A DNA stretch of 52,010 nucleotides, taken from contig NZ_BFBX01000100.1 in NCBI RefSeq assembly GCF_003851045.1, forward strand, positions 1 through 52,010, read 5' to 3'. Both the position numbers and the translations under genes were made by a program. This stretch comes from Paenibacillus sp. 598K. Lineage in GTDB: Bacteria > Bacillota > Bacilli > Paenibacillales > Paenibacillaceae. Shown piece after piece: positions 15,170 to 23,540 of the stretch. Position 1 is the stretch's first letter. Each line of letters opens with the position of its first letter. The notes beneath the pieces were generated by a model. That model was not told where the DNA came from. It was given only the letters and a program-made list of their open reading frames with translations, and searched no databases.

Positions 15170-17140
15170 ATGCAAGAACGAGAAGAGGCAGGTCAGATAT
15201 TTACACCGGAGATGATTGATACGATGGCCCGCATCTGGACACGTTCGATCATTACATTAATAGATGTACGTTTTCAGATTGTAGCATCCCAATCCCCATT
15301 GGAGCAGTATAGAATGCCTAGTAACATGTTTATGTATGCCTGTGGAGGAGAAGCGCAAATTCAACTGAATGAAACCACATTTGGAATGGAACGCTTCGGT
15401 TTAGTTCACGGCGGGAAGGGGAGCGTGCTTAGTATTTCGCCTAAAGGGGAGATCGTGAGGACTTTTATGGTGTTTTATAAAGCAGAACTACCTCTTTTTT
15501 TAAAGAAGAACCTGCAGCAATTGATGGAGCAAGTGAATCCATTTGTTCAACAGTTTGGTTATACGCCAAGCAATCCCATCTTGCTACTCGATTTGTTTCA
15601 ACAGATGATGAATAGTTGGAACTGCGGCAAGGCTATGGATCAGCTACAGGCTAAATGTTTTCTGTATCAATTGATTCACGAGGTGTACAGAGATTTTGAG
15701 CGTGGCGAGGTTCGTTATCTCCAGCCAGACCCAGCTTCTGCTGCCAAAATGTATCTCGATCAACATTACAGAGCGCCAATTATGTTTAAAGAAATTGCCG
15801 ATATGTTCGGGATCAGTGGAGGGCAATTGACGCGGCTGTTCAAAAAGAAGGAAGGGATAAGCTTACAGGAGTACCTCATTCAAAGAAGAATTGAAGCTGC
15901 CTGTCATGACTTGAAGCATACAGAAGCAACCATTAAAGAGATTGCAACAGGAACTGGTTTTGCAGATGAGAAAAACCTGTTTCGGATGTTTAAGAAGTAT
16001 TACAAGATGACGCCAAGCTATTACCGGAAAATAAACGCACTATCCATGCAGGTTGATGGTATTGATAATGATTATCATTTTCCTTACAATATGAGTGAAC
16101 TAGCGAGTCTAGTCAAGTCTTATAGAGATGGGGAATCAACCATGTTTGGACAAGTAAGAAGCAAAAAAATGATTTTGACGGCGGCGATAAGCGTGATGCT
16201 GTTGTTGTCAGCATGCACGTCGGGGACGCCAGCGAATAACGGGGGAACGGTGAATTCAATACCTGCGCAGACCCAACAGACGACACAACCTGAAGGATCG
16301 GAGACGAAAGCTTCAGAAGCAGTCTCGCAGACCAGAACAATATCCACAGTAAAAGGCGATATTAAGGTACCTAACAACCCTCAGCGAGTTGTAGTCGATT
16401 ATTTGGTTGGCGATGTGGTGGCCCTGGGTGTAACACCTCTAGGTGTGGCGAGAGCGGCAAGAGGCGAGGCGGAGGCTGTTTATGCTAACCAGATTACCAA
16501 CTCCATAAATATAGCTATGGAGCCGGAAGATGTCATGACTCTTGAGCCTGATCTGATCATTTTGGCATGGGGCGATGAGTCTTATGAAGATTTATCCAAA
16601 ATTGCGCCCACAATTTATGTCCCTTATGGTGATATGACTACAGAAGAGAGGATCTCTTTTATTGGCGATGCTTTGAACAAGCAGGAAGAGGCTAAGGCTG
16701 TTTTGAACGCTTATACTGAAAAAATCGAAGAAGCGAAGCTATCCTTTCAGAATGCAGGTCTTTCAGATGTGACGATTACGGTTGGAGAATTCGGTGATAA
16801 AAGCAACTACATTGCTGGATCCAAGCATGCGGTTGGCGAGCTTGTTTATAATCAACTTCAAATGCAGGCGCCGTCAAAAGTTCAAACGGATATCATTGAT
16901 GCAGATAAATATTGGGGAGATATCTCTATGGAGGTATTGTCCGCTTACACGGGGGATTACATGATCTTCTTAGGGGATGGAAACATTACTGCTGATAATG
17001 CCGTTTGGAAATCGCTTCCTGCTGTGCAGAATGGTCGGATCGTAAAGGTGGATTCATCGTTATCTTGGTCCACGGATGTAATCACTTCCAGTGCATTGAT
17101 TGATTATATTGTCAATCAAATGCTGGCATTAGCAAAATAA
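15170..17140 (+). CDS. AraC-type regulator fused in frame to siderophore-binding lipoprotein (copy 1)
   Basis: One open frame of 656 residues with three parts. Residues 1-190 form a cupin-like AraC sensor. Residues about 190-290 are the double helix-turn-helix (FKEIADMFGISGGQLTRLFK; IATGTGFADEKNLFRMFKKY). Residues 325-656 are a complete FeuA-like siderophore-binding lipoprotein with its own signal peptide (MFGQVRSKK then a hydrophobic core) and lipobox LLSAC (Cys349), followed by the FeuA-type TISTVKGDIKVPNNPQRVVV start. Between them, residues 298-303 (IDNDYH) are the translation of a perfect Fur box within a consensus promoter, and ATG 16142 (codon 325) has a GGGGA ribosome site. The lipoprotein can thus be made alone; readthrough would give a membrane-tethered regulator. 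B. subtilis Btr also joins AraC to a siderophore-binding domain, but without a signal peptide as far as I know. TAATG overlap with the next gene. Confidence 0.88.
   Translation: MQEREEAGQIFTPEMIDTMARIWTRSIITLIDVRFQIVASQSPLEQYRMPSNMFMYACGGEAQIQLNETTFGMERFGLVHGGKGSVLSISPKGEIVRTFMVFYKAELPLFLKKNLQQLMEQVNPFVQQFGYTPSNPILLLDLFQQMMNSWNCGKAMDQLQAKCFLYQLIHEVYRDFERGEVRYLQPDPASAAKMYLDQHYRAPIMFKEIADMFGISGGQLTRLFKKKEGISLQEYLIQRRIEAACHDLKHTEATIKEIATGTGFADEKNLFRMFKKYYKMTPSYYRKINALSMQVDGIDNDYHFPYNMSELASLVKSYRDGESTMFGQVRSKKMILTAAISVMLLLSACTSGTPANNGGTVNSIPAQTQQTTQPEGSETKASEAVSQTRTISTVKGDIKVPNNPQRVVVDYLVGDVVALGVTPLGVARAARGEAEAVYANQITNSINIAMEPEDVMTLEPDLIILAWGDESYEDLSKIAPTIYVPYGDMTTEERISFIGDALNKQEEAKAVLNAYTEKIEEAKLSFQNAGLSDVTITVGEFGDKSNYIAGSKHAVGELVYNQLQMQAPSKVQTDIIDADKYWGDISMEVLSAYTGDYMIFLGDGNITADNAVWKSLPAVQNGRIVKVDSSLSWSTDVITSSALIDYIVNQMLALAK
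16062..16090 (+). promoter_or_regulatory. Internal Fur-box promoter inside the fused frame (copy 1)
   Basis: A -35 TTGATA (16062-16067), 17-bp spacer and -10 TACAAT (16085-16090) form a near-consensus sigma-A promoter. A perfect 7-1-7 Fur box, TGATAATGATTATCA (16063-16077), overlaps the -35 and spacer. A start about 7 bases after the -10 would leave some 45 bases of leader before the lipoprotein ATG at 16142. Iron-loaded Fur should block it; iron starvation should open expression of the lipoprotein and the transporter genes behind it. Confidence 0.85.
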
Positions 17141-18165
17141 TGAACAAAAAGCCTGAACAAAAACGCCGCGGGGCGATAAACTTCTCCATGTACATGGTGA
17201 TAGGGCTTGGATTAACGGTTCTCATGTCGGTGTCGTCGATTATCTTCGGCGCCGCCGACATGAAGTTAGCGACGGTATGGGAGGCTATTGTCCGATTTGA
17301 TCCGACACTCACTGATCATCAAGTGATTCACACCCTGCGTCTTCCGCGTACCGTTGCCGATCTGATCGTTGGGTGCAGCCTTGCAGTATGTGGCGCTATC
17401 ATGCAGGGGACGACGCGCAATCCGCTGGCCGACTCCGGACTGATGGGGATCAGCTCCGGGGCAGCATTCGCGATTGCGCTTTGCCTGGCTTTTCTGCCGG
17501 GTTATTCGTATGGGCAGATGACACTATTTGCTTGTCTCGGAGCAGCGCTCGCGACCGGGATGACCTACTTCATCGCATCACTAGGCAAGCGTGGGATGAC
17601 GCCTCAGCGCCTGGTACTGGCGGGGCTGTCCATCTCGATGCTGTTTGGCGCACTCAGTCAGTATTTGGCGATCAACTACAATCTGGGTCGAGCATTGGCA
17701 TTTTGGACGGCAGGCAGTACAGCGGGGGCCAAGTGGGGAGAGCTGCTCATTATCTCACCGCTATTTATTGGTGGTGTACTGCTGGCGTTGGCGCTATCTC
17801 CTTCCGTTACACTGCTCAGTTTAGGAGATGATGTGGCAAGTGGACTCGGTATTCGCAGCGGACTGGTCAAAGGTTTATCGACGATTATCGTCCTCGTGCT
17901 GACTGGGTTAGCTGTTGTCGTGGTTGGCCCGGTCGGTTTTATTGGTCTGATCACCCCGCATATTGTACGTTACATGGTCGGTGTCGACTATCGGTACATT
18001 ATTCCGGCGTCTGCGCTATATGGTGCGCTGCTGACCGTATCGGCCGATCTGGCTGGCCGCTTGATCAATAAGCCGTTTGAGACGCCGATTGGCATTATAT
18101 TTTCTATCATTGGTGTGCCGTATTTTCTCTTCCTGGCTCGCAGGCAAAGGAGGGAATCTGAATGA
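17140..18165 (+). CDS. Iron-siderophore ABC permease, FecCD family (first subunit)
   Basis: A 341-residue integral membrane protein of the BtuC/FecCD family. Family marks are SSIIFGAADMKLATVWEAIV after the first helix, LRLPRTVADLIVGCSLAVCG, the MQGTTRNPLADSGLMGISSG motif, VGPVGFIGLITPHIVR and a closing IIFSIIGVPYFLFL segment. It is translationally coupled on both sides (TAATG with the lipoprotein, ATGA with the second permease). It pairs with the next gene as FeuB/FeuC-like subunits importing a ferric siderophore captured by the lipoprotein domain. Confidence 0.94.
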   Translation: MNKKPEQKRRGAINFSMYMVIGLGLTVLMSVSSIIFGAADMKLATVWEAIVRFDPTLTDHQVIHTLRLPRTVADLIVGCSLAVCGAIMQGTTRNPLADSGLMGISSGAAFAIALCLAFLPGYSYGQMTLFACLGAALATGMTYFIASLGKRGMTPQRLVLAGLSISMLFGALSQYLAINYNLGRALAFWTAGSTAGAKWGELLIISPLFIGGVLLALALSPSVTLLSLGDDVASGLGIRSGLVKGLSTIIVLVLTGLAVVVVGPVGFIGLITPHIVRYMVGVDYRYIIPASALYGALLTVSADLAGRLINKPFETPIGIIFSIIGVPYFLFLARRQRRESE

Positions 18166-19175
18166 TCAAGCAGCATTATACGTTGCAACGGGGCATCATC
18201 GTCATTGCAGTCCTTCTGGTACTGATCCTTTTGTTTGCTATCATTAGCGTGAATGCTGGCAAGATGAATCTATCACCTCTGGAAGTGCTGGACGTCCTTC
18301 TGGGAAATGGTACCGACAAGCAAAATCTGATCGTGTTCGATTTTCGTCTGCCGCGAATCATACTGTCGGTCCTGGTAGGTCTGGGAATGGGAGCGGCTGG
18401 CGTCGTGATGCAGAGTTTATTGCGCAATGACATGGCTAGTCCGGGGACACTTGGGATTAGTTCGGGATCGGGCTTGTTTGTCCTCTTCTTCGTCGTATTC
18501 ATCTCATCGACAGGAAGGAGCGCCTTTATTGCCCTGCCACTGCTGGCCTTTGTTGGCGGGCTGCTCGCGGCGGGGTTGATCTTCTTATTATCGTATCGCC
18601 GTGGGCGAAACATCTCGCCAATCGGTTTGATCTTAACCGGGGTCGCGCTCGGAAGCGGGTACGGGGCATTGACTACCTTCCTGACATTGAAGCTGGATGA
18701 TTCACAGATGAACTTCATGCTGCATTGGTTGGCGGGGAGCTTGTGGGGCGATGATTGGGGCTATATTTCCGTACTGGCGCCATGGGTTTTGATTTTACTC
18801 GGCTATATTTTCTACAAGGCTCGCATGCTGAACACCCTCCAACTGGGCAATCAGACGGCAGAAGGGCTAGGTCTCTCCGTGAAACGGCAGTTTTTGGGGT
18901 TGTCGCTTGCTGCGGTTGCATTATCCTCTGGCAGTGTGGCTGTGGGTGGAAGCTTCTTTTTCGTTGGCTTGATCGCTCCGCATATGGCGAGAAAGCTGGT
19001 CGGACCCGATCACAAATTGCTGGTTCCGACTGCGAGCCTGACCGGGGGGTTCATCGTGGTGCTGGCGGACACGATTACGCGTACCGTTAGTCTGGGGGGA
19101 GATGTGCCGACGGGAATCGTCATTACGGTCATCAGTGTTCCCTACTTTCTTTATTTACTGGCGAAGGCCAATTAG
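18162..19175 (+). CDS. Iron-siderophore ABC permease, FecCD family (second subunit)
   Basis: A 337-residue FecCD permease, start overlapping the previous stop by 4 bp. Conserved elements are FRLPRIILSVLVGLGMGAAG, MQSLLRNDMASPGTLGISSG, GSFFFVGLIAPHMARKLVG and the VITVISVPYFLYLL end. It forms the heterodimeric pore with the preceding subunit. No FecE-type ATPase gene follows; the ATPase may be supplied in trans, as YusV does for several B. subtilis siderophore importers, or by the unusual ABC protein downstream. Confidence 0.94.
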   Translation: MIKQHYTLQRGIIVIAVLLVLILLFAIISVNAGKMNLSPLEVLDVLLGNGTDKQNLIVFDFRLPRIILSVLVGLGMGAAGVVMQSLLRNDMASPGTLGISSGSGLFVLFFVVFISSTGRSAFIALPLLAFVGGLLAAGLIFLLSYRRGRNISPIGLILTGVALGSGYGALTTFLTLKLDDSQMNFMLHWLAGSLWGDDWGYISVLAPWVLILLGYIFYKARMLNTLQLGNQTAEGLGLSVKRQFLGLSLAAVALSSGSVAVGGSFFFVGLIAPHMARKLVGPDHKLLVPTASLTGGFIVVLADTITRTVSLGGDVPTGIVITVISVPYFLYLLAKAN

Positions 19176-19214
19176 ATCCCTAAAAGCTAAGGAACAGAAG
19201 GAGGCGATTGCTAC

Positions 19215-20939
19215 ATGAAAACTGCATGGCGCGTCCTGCTGGGCGCACGGAAATATTGGTTGCAGTTAGGGATTGGATTTATTGGGGTTGTGATAGCCAC
19301 GATGGCTGGGTTTTATTTGCCCTGGGCGCTCCGCTCGTTGACACAATTGGCGACTGAAGGCAGCAGCCAGTTTGCCGCAGAAGCGCTGACGATTGGTTTG
19401 TTGCTCCTTGGAGCCACCTGTCTGCAAGCCATTGGAACCTCTCTTGCAGGCTATATGAACCATTATGCGGCCCTTCATTATGTAGCGGATTTACGAACAA
19501 GATTGTATAGCAAATACCAGCAGATGAGCTTGCGCTATTTCCATCGAAGCCGGACGGGCGACTTGACGGGGCGCGTGGTCAATGATGCGATGGAAGCGGA
19601 GATTTTCATTGCCCATGTCATTCCTGATTTTATCATCAACGGACTGACCTTTATTGGCGTAGCCATTCTGCTCTTGACGATCAATGTGAAGCTGGCATTA
19701 ATCAGTCTGATCACGATTCCGTTGCTGCTTGCGATCACGATATGGCAAAGCAAGCGCTTATCGCCGCTGTGGGGAGAGAATTCCAAGGTGAGGGGAGAAA
19801 TCTCTGGCAAGGTACAGGAAAACTTGTCTGGCATGAAAGAAATCCAAATTTTCAATCGGCAGGAGGAGGAGCGGGGCAACGTTTCTCGTCTGGCTATGAA
19901 ACATACGAAGACGTATTTGCGCGCCAGTTTGTTCTATGAAACCTCTGTGCCGTTGTTGGCCTTTGTGACTGCGCTGGGGACTGTGCTTGTAGTAATATTG
20001 GGCGGCAGATTGATGGCGACAGGCGAAGTAAGCATTGCCGATATTATTGGATTCATCGCCTACCTGGGTTTATTTTATCAACCGGTAAAGTCCTTTTCTG
20101 GCTTGGTGGAAATGGCCGGGCGAGCCGCTGCTGGCCTTAAACGGGTATATGATGTGCTGGAAGAAGAGGAAGACATCCAGGAGAAGCGAAACGCAGTCCG
20201 TTTGCCGCGTATACAAGGCCAGATCTCCTTTGAAGATGTCACATTCGTGTATCAAGATGGTGCGCCTGTACTTGAAAGGCTGAATCTGACCATTGAGCCT
20301 GGAAAGACGGTGGCGCTTGTAGGCACAACCGGCGTAGGAAAGACGACATTGACCAGTCTCGTGAACCGATTCTACGATCCGCAGGTTGGTTTGATTCGAG
20401 TGGATGGCATCGATATTCGTGATGTGACGCTCTCCAGCCTGCGTGACAATATCTCGATGGTGCTGCAGGATACCTTCCTGTTCGATGGCTCGGTGTATGA
20501 CAATATCGCTTATGGATGGGCGGACGCGAATGAGCAAGATGTGATTGCCGCAGCGAAAGCGGCTAAAGCGCATGATTTTATAGCACAGATGGAGCTAGGC
20601 TACGATACGGTGATTGGTGAACGCGGTGTGCGTCTGTCCGGAGGACAGAAACAGCGGCTATCGATAGCACGGGCGATTCTTCGCGATGCACCGATTCTTA
20701 TTCTGGATGAAGCGACATCGGCGCTTGATACGAAGACCGAACAAGAGATCCAACAGGCGCTGAACGAAATATCGAAGGGTCGCACAACATTGGTGATTGC
20801 CCATCGGCTATCGACGATCCGTCATGCCGACCAGATCGTTGTGCTGGAGGGCACAGAGATTGCCGAGATGGGTACGCATGAAGAACTGCTGCGTAGCGGC
20901 GGCGTTTATGCACGATTGTATGCGACACAAGCCTCTTGA
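19215..20939 (+). CDS. ABC exporter-type half-transporter (membrane domain fused to ATPase)
   Basis: A 574-residue ABC_membrane plus ATPase fusion. The first 300 residues hold about six helices with the RTGDLTGRVVNDA coupling region. The ATPase has Walker A GTTGVGKTT (about 370), Q-loop SMVLQDTFLFDG, signature RLSGGQKQR (about 474), Walker B LILDEATSALD and switch His in AHRLST. It begins 39 bases after the second permease with a GGAGG site and is probably cotranscribed with the Fur-controlled transporter genes. In such loci exporter-type proteins can secrete siderophores or, like mycobacterial IrtAB, import them. Which applies here cannot be told; the absence of a normal importer ATPase makes the question real. 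Confidence 0.9.
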   Translation: MKTAWRVLLGARKYWLQLGIGFIGVVIATMAGFYLPWALRSLTQLATEGSSQFAAEALTIGLLLLGATCLQAIGTSLAGYMNHYAALHYVADLRTRLYSKYQQMSLRYFHRSRTGDLTGRVVNDAMEAEIFIAHVIPDFIINGLTFIGVAILLLTINVKLALISLITIPLLLAITIWQSKRLSPLWGENSKVRGEISGKVQENLSGMKEIQIFNRQEEERGNVSRLAMKHTKTYLRASLFYETSVPLLAFVTALGTVLVVILGGRLMATGEVSIADIIGFIAYLGLFYQPVKSFSGLVEMAGRAAAGLKRVYDVLEEEEDIQEKRNAVRLPRIQGQISFEDVTFVYQDGAPVLERLNLTIEPGKTVALVGTTGVGKTTLTSLVNRFYDPQVGLIRVDGIDIRDVTLSSLRDNISMVLQDTFLFDGSVYDNIAYGWADANEQDVIAAAKAAKAHDFIAQMELGYDTVIGERGVRLSGGQKQRLSIARAILRDAPILILDEATSALDTKTEQEIQQALNEISKGRTTLVIAHRLSTIRHADQIVVLEGTEIAEMGTHEELLRSGGVYARLYATQAS

Positions 20940-20976
20940 ACGTAAGCAATACGTTTAGTTGGTTATCGACAATTTT

Positions 20977-21017
20977 AACGTCTCTACGAAGATGAAATTC
21001 GTAGAGACGTTTTTTTT
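20977..21017 (+). terminator. Strong terminator of the siderophore locus
   Basis: Perfect 14-bp stem AACGTCTCTACGAA/TTCGTAGAGACGTT, 7-base loop, then eight T, 38 bases after the ABC gene. Confidence 0.95.
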
Positions 21018-21063
21018 GTGCGCTTGGCAGCGCAACCGGCTAGTATGCTGCGCACAACAATAG

Positions 21064-21800
21064 CTACTGCATCTGCCAGATGCGGATGTCCTCGAAGGTA
21101 CCAGCAGCATCCTCGGCGAACAGGCCGATGCCAGACGGGATCATGTCCTCTTCGATACGGTAGCAGAGGACATGCTTGTCGTCGACGAACGCTTCGATGC
21201 ATTCATTGCGGACAAACAGTCGGATCGCAAGCGGCATGCCGTAATCGAGCTGCCAATCGCGCCAGGTATCGATATCCAGCACCTGCGAGGCCATCCAGCC
21301 CTCGCGCACCGTACCCAGCTCCAGTCGCTTCGCCCGCACATTGACGAACAAGCACCACTTCTGCTCCCCGAACCATAGCCCAGCGCCTGTACCCGAGCCC
21401 ACCGTTAACGTATATTCGATGATTCGCCCATTGCGCAAGTCGTTGATTGTCTCGGCAGTCTGTACGCCGGCTCTGACGCCTGAGCAGGCGATCGCATCGA
21501 CACCGCCCAGACCGGAGAAGCGGACCGCCCCCGCAACGCTCGGGGTGTCGCTCGACCACACCACTGACGGCACCTGGCCGACAACTCGGAGGGAGACGAG
21601 CTGTTCCGCCGGCCCCTCGTCATGGAGCAGCTCCGTCGGCCGCTTGTTATCGAACGACTCCGCCTTCCATTCGCCATGTAGCGCCTCTCCCTTCAAGGCC
21701 TCGCACCCGTCCCAATAATAGAGCCCAAGCTCCCACGGCGCGGCTTCCCGGACGAGCTTGGGGAATCCGATCCGGCCGTTCGAGCCGTGTGACGTGCGGG
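21064..21800 (-). pseudogene. 3' fragment of an exoprotein or glycosidase (concanavalin-like end)
   Basis: The minus-strand frame reads as coherent protein from about VGFPKL-like sequence (NGRIGFPKLVREAAPWELGL) to the end (SGIGLFAEDAAGTFEDIRIW), a beta-sandwich-like segment reminiscent of the C-terminal part of GH32-type or other sugar-acting enzymes. I cannot name the family with confidence. Upstream the frame continues to 21921, but that part overlaps the plus-strand remnant at 21791 and has no believable start or signal. It therefore looks like the surviving 3' third of a gene truncated near 21800. Confidence 0.5.
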
Positions 21801-22304
21801 TATTCAACAGTGCGGGCGACAACCTGCAGCCGGTCACCGGCAGGCTGTTCGATGTCAGCGGCAGCGACGTGACAGCCGTCAATATGATGCGATTCCAGGG
21901 GCAATCGCTGCAAGCCGTCAATAGCGATGTGACGAGCCGATGCGACAGCCCTGCGGGTAATCGCTCGCAGCAACCCGGCAGACAGCCATCTGTCCGGTCG
22001 CGGCGCGCTCCGCGTCAGAGCGGCCTATCGCGGCAGCAACGGCCTGTATACGGCCGTTACGCTCCCCGTCGCGTTGTCCGCAGCCCAACTCGGCGACACC
22101 GTCGCCCTGTTAGCCCAGAACGCGCAAGGCTGGGTGACATTCGAGGCGCCGCCGACCGCCGATGCGAGCGACAGCTTCGCCTTCGACCTGACCGCACTCG
22201 CGGGCAAGTCCGACGTCTCGCTGTTCATCGAGGCCAATGACCGGATGGAGGCAGGCGGCAATCGCGCCGACCGCGTCATCGTACTGGCGGTTCGCATCAG
22301 CTAA
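21791..22304 (+). pseudogene. C-terminal remnant of a large exported protein, frameshifted
   Basis: The plus strand reads sensibly in one frame from about 21791 (VRVFNSAGDNLQPVTGRLFD, then VTAVNMMRFQGQSLQAVNSD). It continues sensibly in the next frame from about 21935 (ALRVIARSNPADSHLSG, LYTAVTLPVALSAAQLGD, FIEANDRMEAGG) to a TAA at 22304. One frameshift near 21930-21940 joins the two into a plausible beta-rich C-terminal domain with no start upstream. The left end abuts the minus-strand fragment, so the junction near 21790-21800 is probably a deletion or rearrangement point. Family unknown. Confidence 0.45.
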
Positions 22305-22367
22305 TAGTGTCACCTTGCGAGAAAAACGGTGCTGAACTGCCAGAGCTAAATGATCCTAACAGAGCTA

Positions 22368-22405
22368 AACACTCAGGTGGAGGTTGATCCACTTGGGTGT
22401 TTTTG
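22368..22405 (+). terminator. Terminator downstream of the decayed exoprotein
   Basis: Fourteen-bp stem AACACTCAGGTGGA/TCCACTTGGGTGTT (two G-T pairs), 6-base loop, then five T. It survives although the gene in front of it is broken. Confidence 0.85.
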
Positions 22406-22538
22406 TGTTGGCATGAAATGAATTAGAAAGCACCTTTTTTGACTAAAGGCACATATCTTCACTTGCATCACCCCCTTATATACGGCTTGACGGCACTGGA
22501 AAAGGATTGTGCTGTGAAAAAAATGTGTTGCTTGCGGG

Positions 22539-22578
22539 AGGCTGCAGCCTGCAAGCATAATTGGTGGTGGCTGCAGCC
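22539..22578. promoter_or_regulatory. Twin GGCTGCAGCC palindromes before the importer operon
   Basis: The 10-bp palindrome GGCTGCAGCC occurs at 22540-22549 (12 bp as AGGCTGCAGCCT) and again at 22569-22578, centres 29 bp apart, 60-100 bases before the first permease start. Paired sites of this spacing on one DNA face suit a dimeric or looping regulator, perhaps the membrane AraC protein of the operon. The remaining 22406-22535 shows no gene. Confidence 0.4.
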
Positions 22579-22637
22579 CACTTAAATTAACGCATGGGGA
22601 GTTCTTGAGTTGGAAGGAAAGGGGCGGTGTAAGGAAC

Positions 22638-23537
22638 ATGTTCAAGAGTAGACGGTTCCAGTACAACATTCCATTGTTTATTATGTTTGTTCCGATTATC
22701 GCTTATTTTCTCATTTTCAAGTTTGCTCCAATGGGTGGACTGGTGATTGCTTTTAAGAATTACAACTTTACAGATGGCATCTGGGGAAGTAGCTGGGTTG
22801 GACTGGATCACTTTCATACCCTCTTTACCAACCCGAATATGCTCAATATTTTGCGAAACACGCTGGTGCTAAGTTTCCTGCAATTGGTGCTTGGTTTTCC
22901 GTTTCCGATTCTTTTGGCATTGATGATTAATGAAATACGCCGATCGTGGTTCAAGAAAACCGTGCAAACCGCCGTCTTCTTTCCGCATTTCCTGAATTGG
23001 GTCATTGTCGGTGGCATTGTGGTCACGATTTTTGCGCAAGAAACAGGCATTATCAATAACATCATGAGATGGTTGACCGGAGACAGCTACGCTTATTTGT
23101 ACAATACGGGTTCATGGCTTGCGATCTTCATCGGATCCGGAATTTGGAAGAGTGCCGGATGGGGAGCCATTATTTATTTGGCGGCATTGGCCGGGGTCGA
23201 TCAGTCCTTATACGAAGCGGCAGGACTCGACGGCGCCAATCGTTTGAGACAGATGTGGCATATTTCCCTTCCTTCCATTCGACCTGTCATTTTTATCATC
23301 CTGATCCTGTCGATCGGGAGCATCATGGAAGTCGGGTTTGATCAGGTCTATATGCTGCAGAATTCAGCCGTTTCACAGATTGCCGATGTCATATCAACCT
23401 GGAATTACAGGGTAGGCATAACAGGTGGAAGATTTAGTCTCGCGGCTGCTTTAGGATTTTTCGAATCCATCATAGGCCTCATCCTGGTTTTGACGGCCAA
23501 TGGAATTGCACGCAGATTTAATAATGGATTGTGGTAG
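22638..23537 (+). CDS. LplB-type polysaccharide/oligosaccharide ABC permease
   Basis: A 299-residue permease of the LplB group, counted from ATG 22638, which matches the usual family start (RRFQYNIPLFIMFVPII) and follows an AAGGA site; a TTG at 22605 would add 11 residues without family support. Visible features are about six helices, NYNFTDGIWGSSWVGLDHF, and the coupling loop YEAAGLDGANRLRQMWHISL. First gene of an operon with LplC and LplA relatives. Members import large or complex sugars, with an ATPase encoded elsewhere. Confidence 0.93.
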   Translation: MFKSRRFQYNIPLFIMFVPIIAYFLIFKFAPMGGLVIAFKNYNFTDGIWGSSWVGLDHFHTLFTNPNMLNILRNTLVLSFLQLVLGFPFPILLALMINEIRRSWFKKTVQTAVFFPHFLNWVIVGGIVVTIFAQETGIINNIMRWLTGDSYAYLYNTGSWLAIFIGSGIWKSAGWGAIIYLAALAGVDQSLYEAAGLDGANRLRQMWHISLPSIRPVIFIILILSIGSIMEVGFDQVYMLQNSAVSQIADVISTWNYRVGITGGRFSLAAALGFFESIIGLILVLTANGIARRFNNGLW

Positions 23538-23540
23538 GTG

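Noticed and set aside
15170..17140. The AraC/lipoprotein fusion as an assembly or frameshift artefact
   Set aside because: A diverged paralogue at 41061-43031 has the same length, the same joint and the same internal landmarks, so an artefact would have to occur twice identically.
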